A stretch of 64,000 bases of DNA from Charina bottae (GCA_023362775.1 JALMGJ010000025.1:6462001-6526000), one strand, 5' to 3'; positions 22,507 to 33,942 are shown, counted from the first letter of the stretch. Numbers and translations are program-made. The notes: generated by a model not told the origin, from the letters alone.

Positions 22507-23050
22507 GATTCTGTCAGCCCCACTAGGTAGACGAGACCAAGAAATCAACTCTACAGGAAAACTAAAACTACTTTTATTGAGAGTGGCTATAATAGAATTT
22601 TGCAAGTCTGATTGTGCTGTACCTCCTCCCCCTTCTTATACTCCAGAGAATTAGGGAGGTGTCTGTCTGAGCTACTTCCGAATATTATCTGTCTGTCATG
22701 GACCTAAAATATGCTTTGCCCCTTGTCCTCTGGCAATGGGTCATGCATATCTCCATCAAGGTCATCTTCCTTACTTTCTACAGATTCCTTTTTTTTCTTT
22801 CCCCACAGACAGCTGCTGATTCAAAACAAGAAAGGCTTCCAGCAGACTCAAGGAGAGGAGAGTTATTCCAATTCAGGGATTTAGACTTTAGTCCAGCAGC
22901 ATCTGCTTGGGGGGGGTGTTCCAAAAGAAAGTCATGCGATCAAACCCATTTGTTTTTACCTGCACTAATGCAGTCATGGCCACCAGCAATTTGACTTTTT
23001 TGACATCACTCCACCATGGACACCCTTCCCTTAGGCTTATCTTACTAGAG
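22507..23050. other. Intergenic stretch, possible LTR remnant, unproven
   Basis: Holds a tttattg-type motif and mixed composition but no paired LTRs, primer-binding site or coding domain. Nothing firm can be named. Confidence 0.35.
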
Positions 23051-23141
23051 ATAGAAAGGTCGATGAAGGTTCTCAGTCATCCAGGTGGAATTGTCTGTAG
23101 CTTGAATCATGTCAACTGGATTTCTATTTTCTCAGTGGAAA

Positions 23142-23173
23142 CATTTTGCTCCTTATCCAAGAAGCTTCTTCAG
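23142..23173 (-). ncRNA. Decayed hammerhead-like motif downstream of the Penelope ORF
   Basis: On the - strand CUGAAGA is followed by a seven-pair stem GCUUCUU/AAGGAGC with loop GGAUA, then AAAAUG where other copies have GAAACG. Both differences from GAAACG fit methyl-CpG decay (cg to ca and cg to tg). It lies 104 bases past the ORF stop, on the same strand. Confidence 0.42.
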
Positions 23174-23276
23174 TCTGAGGAAAGGAATTTTGTAAGGGAA
23201 TCCTTAAATATGTTTCTAGGGTGGCTGTGTGACCTTGCACCTGGGGCTAGGTCATGGTTATTTGAGATGTTTATTT

Positions 23277-23972
23277 CTAAGTCCCTTTATCATCCAAAGG
23301 AGGATCGTTAAGATTACCTTGCTGTTGTTGAGATTGCGAAATGGTCTTAATCTTCCTAGGCACAGAAGACAAAGCAGGAAGGAAAATAGGGGAAAGATTG
23401 TGCCTGAGGCCCCCACCTCTATTCAAAGAAGGATTTTCCAAGTTGGCATAAATGGATTCCTTGACCCCTCTTTCAAACCACTTATCTTCCCTGTCTAAAA
23501 TGTGAACATTAATGTCCTCAAATGAGTGTCCTTTTTCCTTTAGATGAAGGTAAACTGCTGACTCTGGTCCTGTGGTGTTACTCCTCCTGTGTTGGGCCAT
23601 CCTCCTGTACAAAGGTTGTTTGGTTTCTCCAATGTAGAGCTCAGAGCACTCCTCACTGCACTGGATTGCATACACTACATTGCTTTTCTTGTGTTTTGGA
23701 GTTTGATCTTTGGGGTGTACAAGCCTCTGTCTCAGTGTGTTGATGGGTTTGAAATATACAGGTATGTGGTGTTTGCCAAATATCCTTTTTATCTTTTCAG
23801 ACACGCCAGCCATGTAAGGAATGACCAGGTTCTTCCATTTACTCTGAGTCTCAGCCCCGTCTGTCGCTGTTTTAGGTCTGGTAGACTTAGATTTAGTGAA
23901 GGCCCAATTTGGATATCCACAGGCCTTCAGAGCTGTTCTCAGGTGCTGATTTTCATTCTTTTTGGAATCCAT
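23277..23972 (-). CDS. Penelope-like element protein: RT C-terminus plus GIY-YIG endonuclease (fragment)
   Basis: An intact 231-codon frame. Residues about 48-95 (LVIPYMAGVSEKIKRIF ... VYFKP ... LRQRLVHPKD) match the end of a Penelope-like reverse transcriptase. Residues about 98-185 form a GIY-YIG nuclease: VVYAIQCSEECSELYIGETK, then the Arg/His helix RRMAQHRR, HLKEKGHSF, and the Glu/Asn segment KESIYANLENPSLNRGGG. Eukaryotic Penelope-like elements fuse these two domains, the nuclease nicking target DNA. The ATG is probably internal to the original protein, since the catalytic YxDD region is absent. It is likely a fossil, but no stop or frameshift breaks the nuclease domain. Confidence 0.85.
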   Translation of the reverse strand: MDSKKNENQHLRTALKACGYPNWAFTKSKSTRPKTATDGAETQSKWKNLVIPYMAGVSEKIKRIFGKHHIPVYFKPINTLRQRLVHPKDQTPKHKKSNVVYAIQCSEECSELYIGETKQPLYRRMAQHRRSNTTGPESAVYLHLKEKGHSFEDINVHILDREDKWFERGVKESIYANLENPSLNRGGGLRHNLSPIFLPALSSVPRKIKTISQSQQQQGNLNDPPLDDKGT

Positions 23973-24030
23973 GGAGGTGGGGATGGAAAGATATAGAATC
24001 CATGGAGGTGGGGATGGAAAGAGATAGAAA

Positions 24031-26225
24031 GGATTGGTCTAAAATTGTGTTGCTTGTGTTGTTAGAGGTTCTCTTACAACATCCAAATTATTGGTTACTA
24101 CTTTTAATTTCTTCTTCAAAGTCCAGAAAACATTACTTTGTGAGAGGCAGTGGTTTGATGAAGGGCCTAAGGAAGGCAAGTTCTCATGCAAAAAAATAGA
24201 AAAAAAAATACAATAATTGCTACTTCATCAAAGTTGCATTTTTGTGTGTTATTTTATATAGTTCTTTCTTCACAGTGAAAACCTCTGCAAACACTTCATA
24301 TGAAAGAACATAATTTAAACGATCAATGTTGCTTTCCTCCTTAAAAAAATCAATTGAAAAAAATGAACTTGAATTTTAAGTATTCAGCATTTATGTTGTT
24401 TATGAATATTTTGCTTTGGAGGAGGGGGGTAATGTGCTATATTCATGAAAAGATGTTTAAAATCCTCTCCCCTTCCTCTCCCTACCATTGAATTGCACTT
24501 AACGGTTGATTAATTTCTTGGCTGCTAGTGATGGAAAAGTACTTGAAATAATAATGTCAAATATGGAGGAGAATATACAAGAAAATATACAGAAAGAAAA
24601 AATATTTCTCATATTGTACTATGTCGCAAGGGAGAGAAAGAGTAGAATCTCTGATATGTCACTTTTAAAGGAGATTTTGTTGGCTTAAAACTGTAAGGAA
24701 GCCAATGTTAAGCCCATTTTTGCTCCCCTCAAATAATATTAAAATCTTACTGATAATGTGAAAATCAGATTTAGAACTGAGAGTTTCTAACTCTTAGAAA
24801 TGTGATCCTTAAGTCATACCCATGTCTGAAAATAGTGGGAAGGGAATGCGGGAGAAGAGAAGCATAATAATTTCAGGATGAAGACAACATTGATGGATGC
24901 TAGAGAAGTTTCTTGCCATTTCCTAGTCATCTATTAGATATGAGAAGACCGCACCACAGATAATATAAGCTATAATATAATTAAATAACCCTAGGTGGAA
25001 GAGGTAAACACTCTTATCTCATGTTCTTCATTTCCTTCCATGTTGTTGAGTCATTTGGCATCAGTCATGATCTAAGTTCTTTTCTCCCCTCAACTATAAA
25101 TGCAGCCATCTTGTAAGATGGCTTTCATAGGGACTATTTTGAGAAAATGTTAAGCAAGCATAGCAGACATTTAGATTTTTGTTTGTTTAGGCAGCAATAC
25201 CACTATGAAAGTCTTTAACAGGCTACTTTGTTAGTATTCTAGGGAAAAACTATTAGGGGTATCTTAAATGCTGGCCAGATATTTTAAATGTAAACGTACC
25301 TGATAGAAGAACTGGTACAGAATGTGGATAGCTTGGAAGACAGTGAAAAATGAAATATACAGGATACTAAAATAAGTTACTGCTATTTAATGTTTTTCAA
25401 CGTTTTCTTTCAACACTAATTCTTACTGAATTACAAGAATGTACTTCTGTCAGAAACCATAAAGTGAAGTTTTTAAAAATAGGCTTTTTTACGAAAACAT
25501 CTTGAACATATCACTATTGGGGCAGTTTTCCAGTAAAGGAGAAGGAGCATGTGACCTTCATAAAGAAAAAAGGAAATTAATCTTACCTGGAAAGTTTCAC
25601 AGAAAGAGTTTTGCTACCATTTTCTTCATTCCAAGGGAACTTAACATCAATGTTCTTTGTTATTTCCTTTATCAAATAGCAAAACTTTAGAATACACAAA
25701 TGTATTCAGGCATGGTGAAGAGTAGTTGACAGCTCAAAAGCCTATGTAGTCATATGGTTCAAAGAAAGTGCTATTTAGAATGGGAGAGTGGATTTTCCCA
25801 GTGACAAAATATTTTATTTCCCTCACAAAAGTAATTCCTTTAAATTCTTTGGAACTTTCCCAGTAATTGACCAATTGCTGAGGCTGGATGCTATCAGATG
25901 GAGGGCTTGTGAGGTTCAGTGATGCCTATTTTTCTCCTAAATGGATTTCCTCTGGAATGAAAAATGATGGAAGGAAGTAGTGGGAAAAGACAACTGGGTT
26001 ACAAGTGGAAGATATTAAAATATTTTCAGCTATATCAAAAACTAAAAGTTGGAAAGCACATAAGAAAGAAAAAGGACTTTGCATCAGCAATTACAAAGAA
26101 TAACCAGTGACACAACACATTTGATGGCCCTATATAAATAATAAAGCAAAAATCATGTTAACTAAGGAGCATCTAAAAGATGGCAAGTTTGTTGGCTAAT
26201 CTTTCTATCATGTTTCAAGATTGCT
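24031..26225. other. Intergenic stretch, nothing recognised
   Basis: AT-rich; no gene or repeat that I can name. The open frame 24506-24688 is short and has no domain. Confidence 0.6.
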
Positions 26226-26239
26226 GTGGTTAAAAGACT

Positions 26240-26337
26240 ATGAACGCTATACTTGTAAGCTGCCTAGAGCCCTCCAGTAGGGAGGGGATAGGCGGGGTAT
26301 AAATAGGATAAAATAAATAAATAAAAATAAATAAAAG
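26240..26337 (+). mobile_element. L2/CR1-like LINE 3' tail
   Basis: gtaagctgcctagagccc, ggggataggcggggtata and an (AAAT)n tail match the family tail at 18740 and 31150. Confidence 0.65.
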
Positions 26338-27234
26338 AGAAAAAGAATGAACTATGAACCTAATCCTTCCAGATTTTTAACTTCTTTAAATGCAAAGGGT
26401 TTGGATTAGATAAACTATTCATAAGCACCTTCAGTATAATAATAGTTTGATTTAGTATAAGGTTTTAATCATGCTATTCTAATTTAATTAACTTAATTAA
26501 GAACCTCAGTTGACCAGTCTATCAAAAGTTTTGATTATTGAGATCAGAATAACAACCATGATAAGAAATTAACTACATTAATTAGTTGAACCATTACACT
26601 TGTAAAAAATGCCAATAATGGTGTCAAGATAAGATTCTGAAGAAGGGCCCAGAAATATTTTTATATATTTAAATATACTCTATTGCTATATCTTAATTAA
26701 GTATTTGGATGAAGAAGTGAATTGTGCTCTTATTAAATTTGTAGAAGATACACATTAACAAAAATTTTCAAGCATAAGACAGGTTAAACAGCAGTGCTTT
26801 CTCAACCACTCAGTTACATTCCATTGTTCATCTTGAACTGATTAAATAAAAAGATTAAATTGAGAAGTTGACTTACTTTTAACTAAGAAAAAGAGTAAAG
26901 ATTGACTAGGCCTAGTTTATGTTGCCAGCATTGAAATATAAACTGTTTGCTGATATTAATAATAAAGGTGAACAATTTGCATATAAATCCATATGTGTTT
27001 AGAGCTGATGCTATTTTAAATTGTACTTTGATAAGAAATCAGATGAAATTGAAATAATAGAAATACTCTTTCTAATAGCAGAGTGTTGAACTGCCAGGTT
27101 CAGTTTTTGGAACCACCATTCCAGAAAGATGTTGACATACATAAAGAAATCAGTGGAAAGCTAAAAGAATAAAAGGTACTTGAGAGGTTAATCATATTGG
27201 GAAAATTGGAAATACTCATCCTATTATCTACTCC

Positions 27235-27468
27235 ACAGCTTTCCAAACTGTGTGTCGGGACACATTAGTGTGTCGGCTGCAGTGTCTGGGTGTGTCGGGG
27301 CTGCTGCTCCCTCCGAGCCCTGCCAGGATTCCATGAAGGTCCTAGTGCCTGCCTTGTGCCCTGCTGTAAGAGTGTGTCATGAAATGATGCCCTGCTGTAA
27401 GAGTGTGTCGCGAAATGATGCATGTCTAAAAAGTGTGTCACCAACATGAAAAGTTTGGAAAGCTCTGA
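27235..27468 (+). mobile_element. CpG-rich hAT MITE, copy 2
   Basis: Ends acagctttccaaactg and agtttggaaagctctga, with a perfect 8-bp duplication tctactcc at 27227-27234 and 27469-27476, diagnostic of hAT transposition. The inside holds repeated gtgtgtcg motifs and a tandem pair of ccctgctgtaagagtgtgtc units (27359-27410). Confidence 0.85.
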
Positions 27469-27884
27469 TCTACTCCTTAGCAAATAAAATATAACTTGCT
27501 TTGAATTTTAAAAGATGCATAATTTGGGGCCCTCCCCTTGGTACCACTAGTCTCTCTGCTTCATTTCACATTTTAAATAAATTTATTTAAAAATAATGGG
27601 AAGCTGGCATATTGCAAAGCCAAATGCCAGCCTGAAGATCATCTTTACTTCCAAAAATGCCTCTGTGGTGAATGGAAGTAGCACCATGCTTGGTTAGAAA
27701 GTATCATCTGCTCAGAAAAAGGACAAAGTCCAGCAGAAGTAGGAGAGAATGCACTACAGAAGAATAACTGGAGATGACAGCAGATAGCTTTGGGGTAAAT
27801 TGGTGCTTTATAACTGGCTATGTTCTCTGTTGGAATGAGCGAATGGGTATTCCCAGTAATTATTGTGCAAATACTCTCACAATT

Positions 27885-28206
27885 GGGGGCGTGATGGCTC
27901 AGTGGTTAAGACACCAGGCTTGTCGATCAGAAGGTTGGCGGTTCGAGACCCAAGCACTGCATGACTGACTGAGCTTCCGCACTCGCCCCAGCACTTGCCA
28001 ACCTAGCAATTCAAAAGCATGCAAATGCAGGTAGATAAACAGGTACCACTTTGGTGGGATGGTAACAGCGTTCTGCACGTCATGCCGGCCACATGACCGC
28101 GGAAGCGTCTTCAGACAGCGCTGGCTCTTCGCCTAAGAAACGGAGATGAGCACTGGCCCCTAGAGTCAGACACGACTGTGCGGGGGAACCTTTACCTTTA
28201 CCTTTG
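27885..28206 (+). mobile_element. Full-length Sauria-type SINE (tRNA head, BovB-like tail)
   Basis: tRNA-like head with A-box ggctcagtggtt and B-box ggttcgagacc (27940-27950), a middle region (agacagcgctggctcttcgc), and the tail agtcagacacgactgtg ending in repeated cctttac units. Flanked by an 11-bp target-site duplication ctctcacaatt (27874-27884 and 28207-28217). Length 322 bp. The tail similarity to BovB indicates BovB machinery as the mobiliser. Confidence 0.92.
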
Positions 28207-28421
28207 CTCTCACAATTAGCTCTATTCCAAATGTACCCACCAGTTCAAAAATCTTGGGAACCTCTGTGGTAGAGGATGTCTAAAAGAACCCTTCAGTTTA
28301 AAAACCTGTGAAGAGAAGCCCACACAGATTGATAGAGGGTGGATAAATGTTGACCTCTCACCTCTCCTCCCAGGTTGTAAACTTTAGCCATCCTAATAAG
28401 GTCTGTAACAGCAATGCTGTC

Positions 28422-28484
28422 ATGAATGAATGAATGAATGAATGAATGAATGAATGAATGAATGAATGAATGAATGAATGAATG
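28422..28484 (+). repeat. (AATG)n microsatellite
   Basis: About 15 perfect GAAT units. Confidence 0.97.
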
Positions 28485-29204
28485 CTCAACTGCCTATCTT
28501 AATAGTAATGGCATCAATCTACACTTTAACGTATTTTCAACAAAAATATCACGGGAGCTTAAAAATGTTTTACAAAAAAAAAGGAATGTGTTAAAGTGGT
28601 GTTCCCATAATTTATTATTAGTCTAGTAATTATACAGGTTTATATGCATGTGTGTTTTAAGATAATATAAGATCTGGCATTTCTAACAAACATGTTGGTT
28701 CTAGTAATGCATTATTTTCTAGATGTTCTTGGAATATTTTCAGTAATCTAGAACTTGCCCACCATTATAATGTTTACTGTCTATTAGACTTGGCCTCCAA
28801 ATATTGGGCTGCAGCTCCCATTATCCTCAGCCTTCATGGCAAAATTACAAAATTTTGTGCTAAATTTATTCATTTTGTATATGCAGTGAACAGTGCATGA
28901 ATGAAACACATATTTAAAAACTCACTTAGGAGCTTCTATTTAATGTCTTGGGGGTGACATTATCGAACACGAATTGTATGTTGTTTCAGAATAACTATGT
29001 TAAATTGTGGAGTGATGTTAAGAAAGACTTGTTAAGATGGGAAAAATTACAACTGTCAATGATGGGTCGGATATCTGTGATTAAGATGAATGTTTTGCCT
29101 ACAATGTTGTTTTTGTTCCAGACAATACCGATTTTGACAACAGATTTACCATTTAAACAATGGAGTCCTTGGTGCTCTCTGAGCCTTGTTGTTTTCTTGC
29201 AGAC

Positions 29205-29235
29205 GTTTCATTGCCAGGCTAGGCAACATCTTCAG
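29205..29235 (-). ncRNA. Hammerhead-ribozyme-like motif, mirror copy
   Basis: Same motif on the - strand in the left arm of the palindrome: CUGAAGA, paired stem, GAAAC. Confidence 0.42.
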
Positions 29236-29428
29236 TGCGAAAAGGGAGTGGGACTTGCTCTCTGTTTATATACCATGGCTTGTCCTGCCTGTGTTGGTGG
29301 GGGTGTTGTACTCTCCTTGGTAGTACCTTGATTGTAGGAACTACCAAGGAGAGTACAACACCCCCACCAACACAGGCAGGACAAGCCAGGGTATATAAAC
29401 AGAGAGCAAGTCCCACTCCCTTTTCACA

Positions 29429-29459
29429 CTGAAGATGTTGCCTAGCCTGGCAATGAAAC
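29429..29459 (+). ncRNA. Hammerhead-ribozyme-like motif in the second palindrome
   Basis: CUGAAGA, one U, a six-pair stem GUUGCC/GGCAAU with loop UAGCCU, then GAAAC. Stem bases differ from those at 19031-19062 while pairing is kept, which supports an RNA fold. The mirror copy is at 29235-29205 on -. Confidence 0.45.
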
Positions 29460-31149
29460 GTTTGCAAGAAAACAACAAGGCTCAGAGAGCACCAAGGACT
29501 CCACAGTTCAACCCTGAGCTACAAATATTCTCTTCAATCGTTTAAACAATGGCAGAAAGATATATCCAAGTTCATTTGGCAAGGGAAGAAACAAAGAATC
29601 AAGTATAAATTGTTACAGGATGCCAAAGAACGAGGAGGTCTAGGTTTGCCTAATTTGAAATTGTATTTTGTTGCCTGCTGTTTGCTATGGATGAAGGATT
29701 GGGTGACTTTGAAGGACACGAAATTATTGGAATTAGGACATGATCTCTGATTTGGGTGGCACGCCTACTTGTGGTATGATAAAGTTAAAGTTAATAAAGA
29801 TTTTAAAAATCATTTTGTTAGGTGTGGCATACTGAGGGTTTGGAATAAATATAAACCAATATTGTATCCTAATGTACCTATGTGGTTGTCCCCTCAAGAA
29901 GCCTTTTTTAGAAGAGAGATGGCAGGCAAACCAAGCTGGTTGAGATATGAAGATTTGCTGAATTTTGAAGGGATACCTAAACTTAAAACAAGGAACAACT
30001 AGAATTGGAAGGTCATATTTGTCACTGGTTTAATTACGCACAACTGTCAGAATGGTTTAATTTGGATAAGAAGGTATATAATTTTGTTAATAAAAAAACA
30101 CAATTTGAAATGGAACTTTGTTATGAGCATATTATTAAGAAAATGTATAAAATGTTGCAATTGAATTTAGAAGATGAATATGTTAAAGATTGTATGATTA
30201 AATGGGCTAAGAATTTTGGGTATAATATTATGCTTGAACAATGGGAGAATATGTGGAACAAAGGTATGAAATTTACTTTGAATTATAATTTGAAAGAGAA
30301 TTTTTTATCAAATGATGTACCGTTGGTATTTAACTCCTGATAAGTTGTCCAAAATGTATAATGGGGTATCAGATGTTTGTTGGAAATGTTTACAGGGTGA
30401 AGGAACTTTCTATCATTTATGGTGGACTTGTGGAAAAGCTAAGAAATTCTGGAATCAAATATGTATTATTATTCAAAAGATTCTCAAAGTGGACTTACAA
30501 TTGAAACCGGAGCTGTTTCTCTTGGGTTTGATGGACCAACAGTTTGAGAAGCAACATGGAACTCTGTTCTTATATATGATAACAGCAGCAAGACTCTTAT
30601 ACGCTCAAAGATGGAAGGATGCACAAATTCCCTCAATGGAGGATTGGATGATTAAGTTAATGGAATTGGCGCAAATGGCTAAACTGACAGCATTGATAAG
30701 AGAAAATACTGTAACTGGATTTGTTTCTATTTGGAAGCCGCTTTTGGACTATTTGCTTGTAACGCAAAAAAATGAAGTTCTGATTTTGGGTTTTGATGAT
30801 TAAATGGTTTGATTTTAGAGAAATAATGTTACTAAATGTTTAATTAATAGCAAGAGATTAACTTTTATGTGCTTTTATATCTGTGTTGGAGAAGGTCAGA
30901 AATCACCTGTCTTTTATGTTTTTCTGTCTATTCTTGCACTGTTTTAGTTTCTCTTGTTTCTTTTTTAGACTTATATTCTACCTGTTCTATATTCTGTATT
31001 TTGTGTTTTAATTATATCTTGAAAATTAATAAAACTTTATAAAAAGGAGCTTCTATTTAATGTAAAGAGCTGTATCTTTGGTTTTTATGGTATTTATTAA
31101 TGTGGTTTTTATATTTTTACCTGTTGTTTTTATACTTGTTGTTTTATTT

Positions 31150-31300
31150 GTTTGTTGTATACCACCCAGAGTTGCTTTTGGGGAGATGGGCGTCTATCTA
31201 AATTTGTTAAATTTATTTATTTATTCAATTTCTATAGCCGCCCATCTCAACAAGTGACTCTGGGCGGCTTAATAAATAAATAAAATAAATAAATAACATC
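31150..31300. mobile_element. Two L2/CR1-like LINE tails in opposite orientation, nested
   Basis: A + strand tail (ccacccagagttgc ... gggagatgggcg, 31150-31205) runs into a - strand tail (atttatttatttattcaa ... gccgcccatctc ... gactctgggcggc, 31205-31268), after which the (AAAT)n tail of the first appears to resume. This reads as one copy inserted into the A-rich tail of the other. Confidence 0.6.
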
Positions 31301-32469
31301 TGTTTAAATATTAATTTTTATCTGGACAAGTTCATATCTGTGTGTAGTGATGGAAGCTGTCAAAGTTTGGTTTGCCATTTAAAAAAAAATCTAGTGATTT
31401 CAACATTTTTCCCACCCACAAGCAGGATTGGTTCCTAAAAACTTAATGCTTCTGAAAAAAAAATGATCTTGCCTAAAAATTTAAAATATTTCATCTTTCT
31501 GTATAACTCTCAATTGCACTCATGATTATTTTGTAGCCAAAGTGCAATGTTTTCATATTTTATTGTGTAAAATATGAAATATGTAAATGAGCATGCTGAT
31601 TGCAAATCTTTCGTCATTGCAGAATAGATTGAAGGGCAAATAATGAGTCTGTACTGATACGCAGTTAGTGCTGATATGCTTGACATCATGTAGTTGATGC
31701 CTTTGTTATGCTCAAACACAAAATATATTAATCTGACTGTATTAAGATTAATTTATTTTAGAAGCAAATGTTAGAGATACAGCTCCAGAAGCATTGACTC
31801 ACCATTATCTTATTGGCCACAAGGGACATTAGGAGAAGGAATAACAGGCAAGAGACTTTCTTTTTGATCCTCTCTTTGTCTTTGCTCTGCTTTCTCCAAA
31901 GGAAGATTCCTCCGCTCTCCCCTTCAGACTGTTTCCTTGGAGATCTACTCCTTCCTTCTCCTTTGCTTCAACTCTCAGAAACGGAAGGTCACCATGCAGG
32001 TTTCCTGTCATAACGTGTAGCTTATACAATACGCTCTACTTGTCGTTTAGCTATTCTTGATGTGTATGGTTCTTTTTTGACACATTTGTTCTTGTGCAGT
32101 TGTTCAGTTGCTTCTGCCTCTTAGTGACTTATTTAATCAGAATTGTCACTCAGTAAGTGCCTCTTTGAGTTCCTGTAAGCTCATATTTCTTGTTCTTCTA
32201 GTCCAGCATTTCTCATGATATACATGATACTGCATATAAGTTAAATAAAGCAACAATATACAAGCTTGGCACATTCCTTTCCAGTTTTGACCCATTTAGT
32301 TGCTCCATATATTCCATTCTAACTGTTGCTTTCTAGTAATCATACAAATTCTTCAGTACAGAGATGAGATGACCCAGTATATCCATGTTTTAAGGGCTAT
32401 CCACAGTTTGTCAACAAGCCTTAATATAAACAAGAAAGTAAAAACAAACATTGTTTTGGAACTCCCTTG
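31301..32469. other. Intergenic stretch, nothing recognised
   Basis: AT-rich; frames at 31813-32029 on both strands are short and without domains. Confidence 0.55.
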
Positions 32470-32830
32470 CCTTTTTTACCATCCATCAGATGTTAGCAAT
32501 ATCATCTTTTAGGTAGCTGGAAGAAAGTTCTTGCTATAAACATTAATATTCTTGGCAGAAGTCTGTTAGTCCATCTCTTTCATTACATACACTGACACCA
32601 TTTTTTCCCATTATTCCAGATGCTATTTGACTTTCAACTTTAACATTCCAGTGTCCTATAATTAGTATTTTGTCTTTTTTATATATATCGTGTCAACAAA
32701 ATGTTGCATAGTATCATAGAACTGTTCAACTTCTGCTTCCTTTTTATCTGTGGTTGGATCATAGGCTTTTGATCACTGTAGTATTATGGACTCAATGAAT
32801 GAGCTGAAGAATTCCAACTCAGGCTATCTC
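32470..32830 (-). mobile_element. BovB (RTE) LINE endonuclease fragment
   Basis: The - strand translates in pieces to a BovB endonuclease C-terminal region: TTDKKEAEVEQFYDTMQHFV, then a GHWN block (canonical GDWN) and KVESQIASGIMGKNGVS, with FCQEY further on. Stops interrupt it. It may extend to about 33000 on the 5' side. Confidence 0.7.
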
Positions 32831-33942
32831 AACATTTTTTGCCCATCAGAAAGTTGAGTACATAGTAACTTTGAGTCTTAAGAATTGCCAAAATCAATCA
32901 ATGATACATCTAATTCAGCATTCTGATTCCAAAAATCCAATGTCCAGTTGACTTTGGAAAGCTCATGAATAGGGCACAAAGACAACATATTTTGCTGTTT
33001 GTTTGCAGCATCCTGAATTCTGAGCTATACAGCCTCTAACCTACTGAGATTCTGTCTAGTTATAATTACTAAAATATGTTGATAGAGCTGTTGTATAAAA
33101 TCCAGTTTTGTGCATGCTTAAGACACAGATCTCTCTTTCTTCCAGGTCTTCCCTGTATTCTCCTTTAAACAGGGGAATCTACCAAACCTGCACTGAATCT
33201 TATCAGGTTACAGTAAAGAAAGAATTTCCCCCCAATTGGGCAAAGGAATATCTCCTTGCACAAAGTTTCTGCTCTTTACAATTCCCTTTCCTCACTGCAG
33301 TCCTGCAGGACACGGCCCTGTTCTTGCAAGATACTTAATTGAGCCAATGAGGAGGTTAATGTGTTACAGAGATATCAAGGAGGAATCAGTTGATCTAGTC
33401 AACCAGTCCCCAAAATTAATCCAAAACAGATTTAGTCATGCACAGGGTTCATTTCATTTTATTTGTTAAAGAATTTGCAGTCATAGACCAAAAGAAGAAG
33501 AAAAAGAAGAAGAGGAAGAGGAAGAAAACTGTTAAAATACAAGATAACCAGAATAAAAGCCTATTCACAGCAGAAGCTAAGCATGCTGGTATTATGTTCA
33601 GACCCACAGAATTCAGCCACCTTCCTAGAGACTTTGCGGCGTAGATTGTTTAATAGGAAGAACACAGTTGCCTGCTGGGACTGGTCCAGATAATTCGTGA
33701 TTAGCGGACATACTAATTCTGTCTTCCAATGGTGATAGATAAGCCATTTCAAAAATGCACGCCTGACTATCTCAGTTTCAGTGACTGAACATAAACATAA
33801 GCATTCTGGATAGGGGACATTATTGAAATTCCCAGTCAAATTGCCCAGTTAGGGCAAAGGGTCTACACATGCCAGTGTGAGAGCCCTCCTATGTGAGGAT
33901 GCAAGTATATGGTGAAAATGTTTGGGAATAATGAAAGATGGG
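32831..33942. other. Intergenic stretch, nothing firm
   Basis: Possible further BovB remnant to about 33000, then AT-rich unique sequence. An AAG-rich purine tract lies at 33492-33530. Confidence 0.5.

Larger units (their letters stand above)
23055..24030 (-). mobile_element. Penelope-like retroelement, 3' part
   Basis: Contains the endonuclease-bearing ORF (23972-23277, -) and downstream a terminal repeat region with the hammerhead-like motif (23173-23142). The reverse transcriptase catalytic core is missing, so it is 5' truncated. Near the ORF start a 29-bp segment (atggaggtggggatggaaag...) is tandemly duplicated at about 23970-24027. Confidence 0.82.
29164..29540 (+). mobile_element. Palindromic Penelope-like insertion inside L1
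   Basis: Two arms of about 164 nt (from 29161 and to 29503) are inverted copies around a short spacer, followed by about 37 bases of unique sequence. The L1 sequence tttaaacaatgg is repeated at 29152-29163 and 29541-29552, a 12-bp target-site duplication overlapping the first arm. Each arm holds a hammerhead-like motif. Confidence 0.82.
28947..31044 (+). mobile_element. 5'-truncated L1, interrupted by a Penelope-like palindrome
   Basis: Encodes the C-terminal third of L1 ORF2: RWEKLQLSMMGRISVIKMNV, then after the insertion KFIWQGKKQRIKYKL and later the Cys-rich end CWKCLQGEGTFYHLWWTC and KPELFLLGLMDQQFEK; stop at about 30801. Then a 3' UTR with aataaaactttat and an A run. A 19-bp duplication aggagcttctatttaatgt at 28928-28946 and 31045-31063 fixes the ends. 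Stops and frameshifts split the frame (segments 29769-30002, 30005-30340 and 30312-30803), so it is dead. Confidence 0.93.

Noticed and set aside
22507..22690. Possible solo LTR of an endogenous retrovirus, and a similar idea at 6160-6760
   Set aside because: No TG...CA ends, target duplication, primer-binding site or retroviral coding sequence could be shown.
27890..27965. tRNA gene
   Set aside because: A and B boxes are present but no cloverleaf with matched acceptor arm is seen and a SINE body with TSD follows. It is the head of a retrotransposed SINE. The same applies to 16755-16828.
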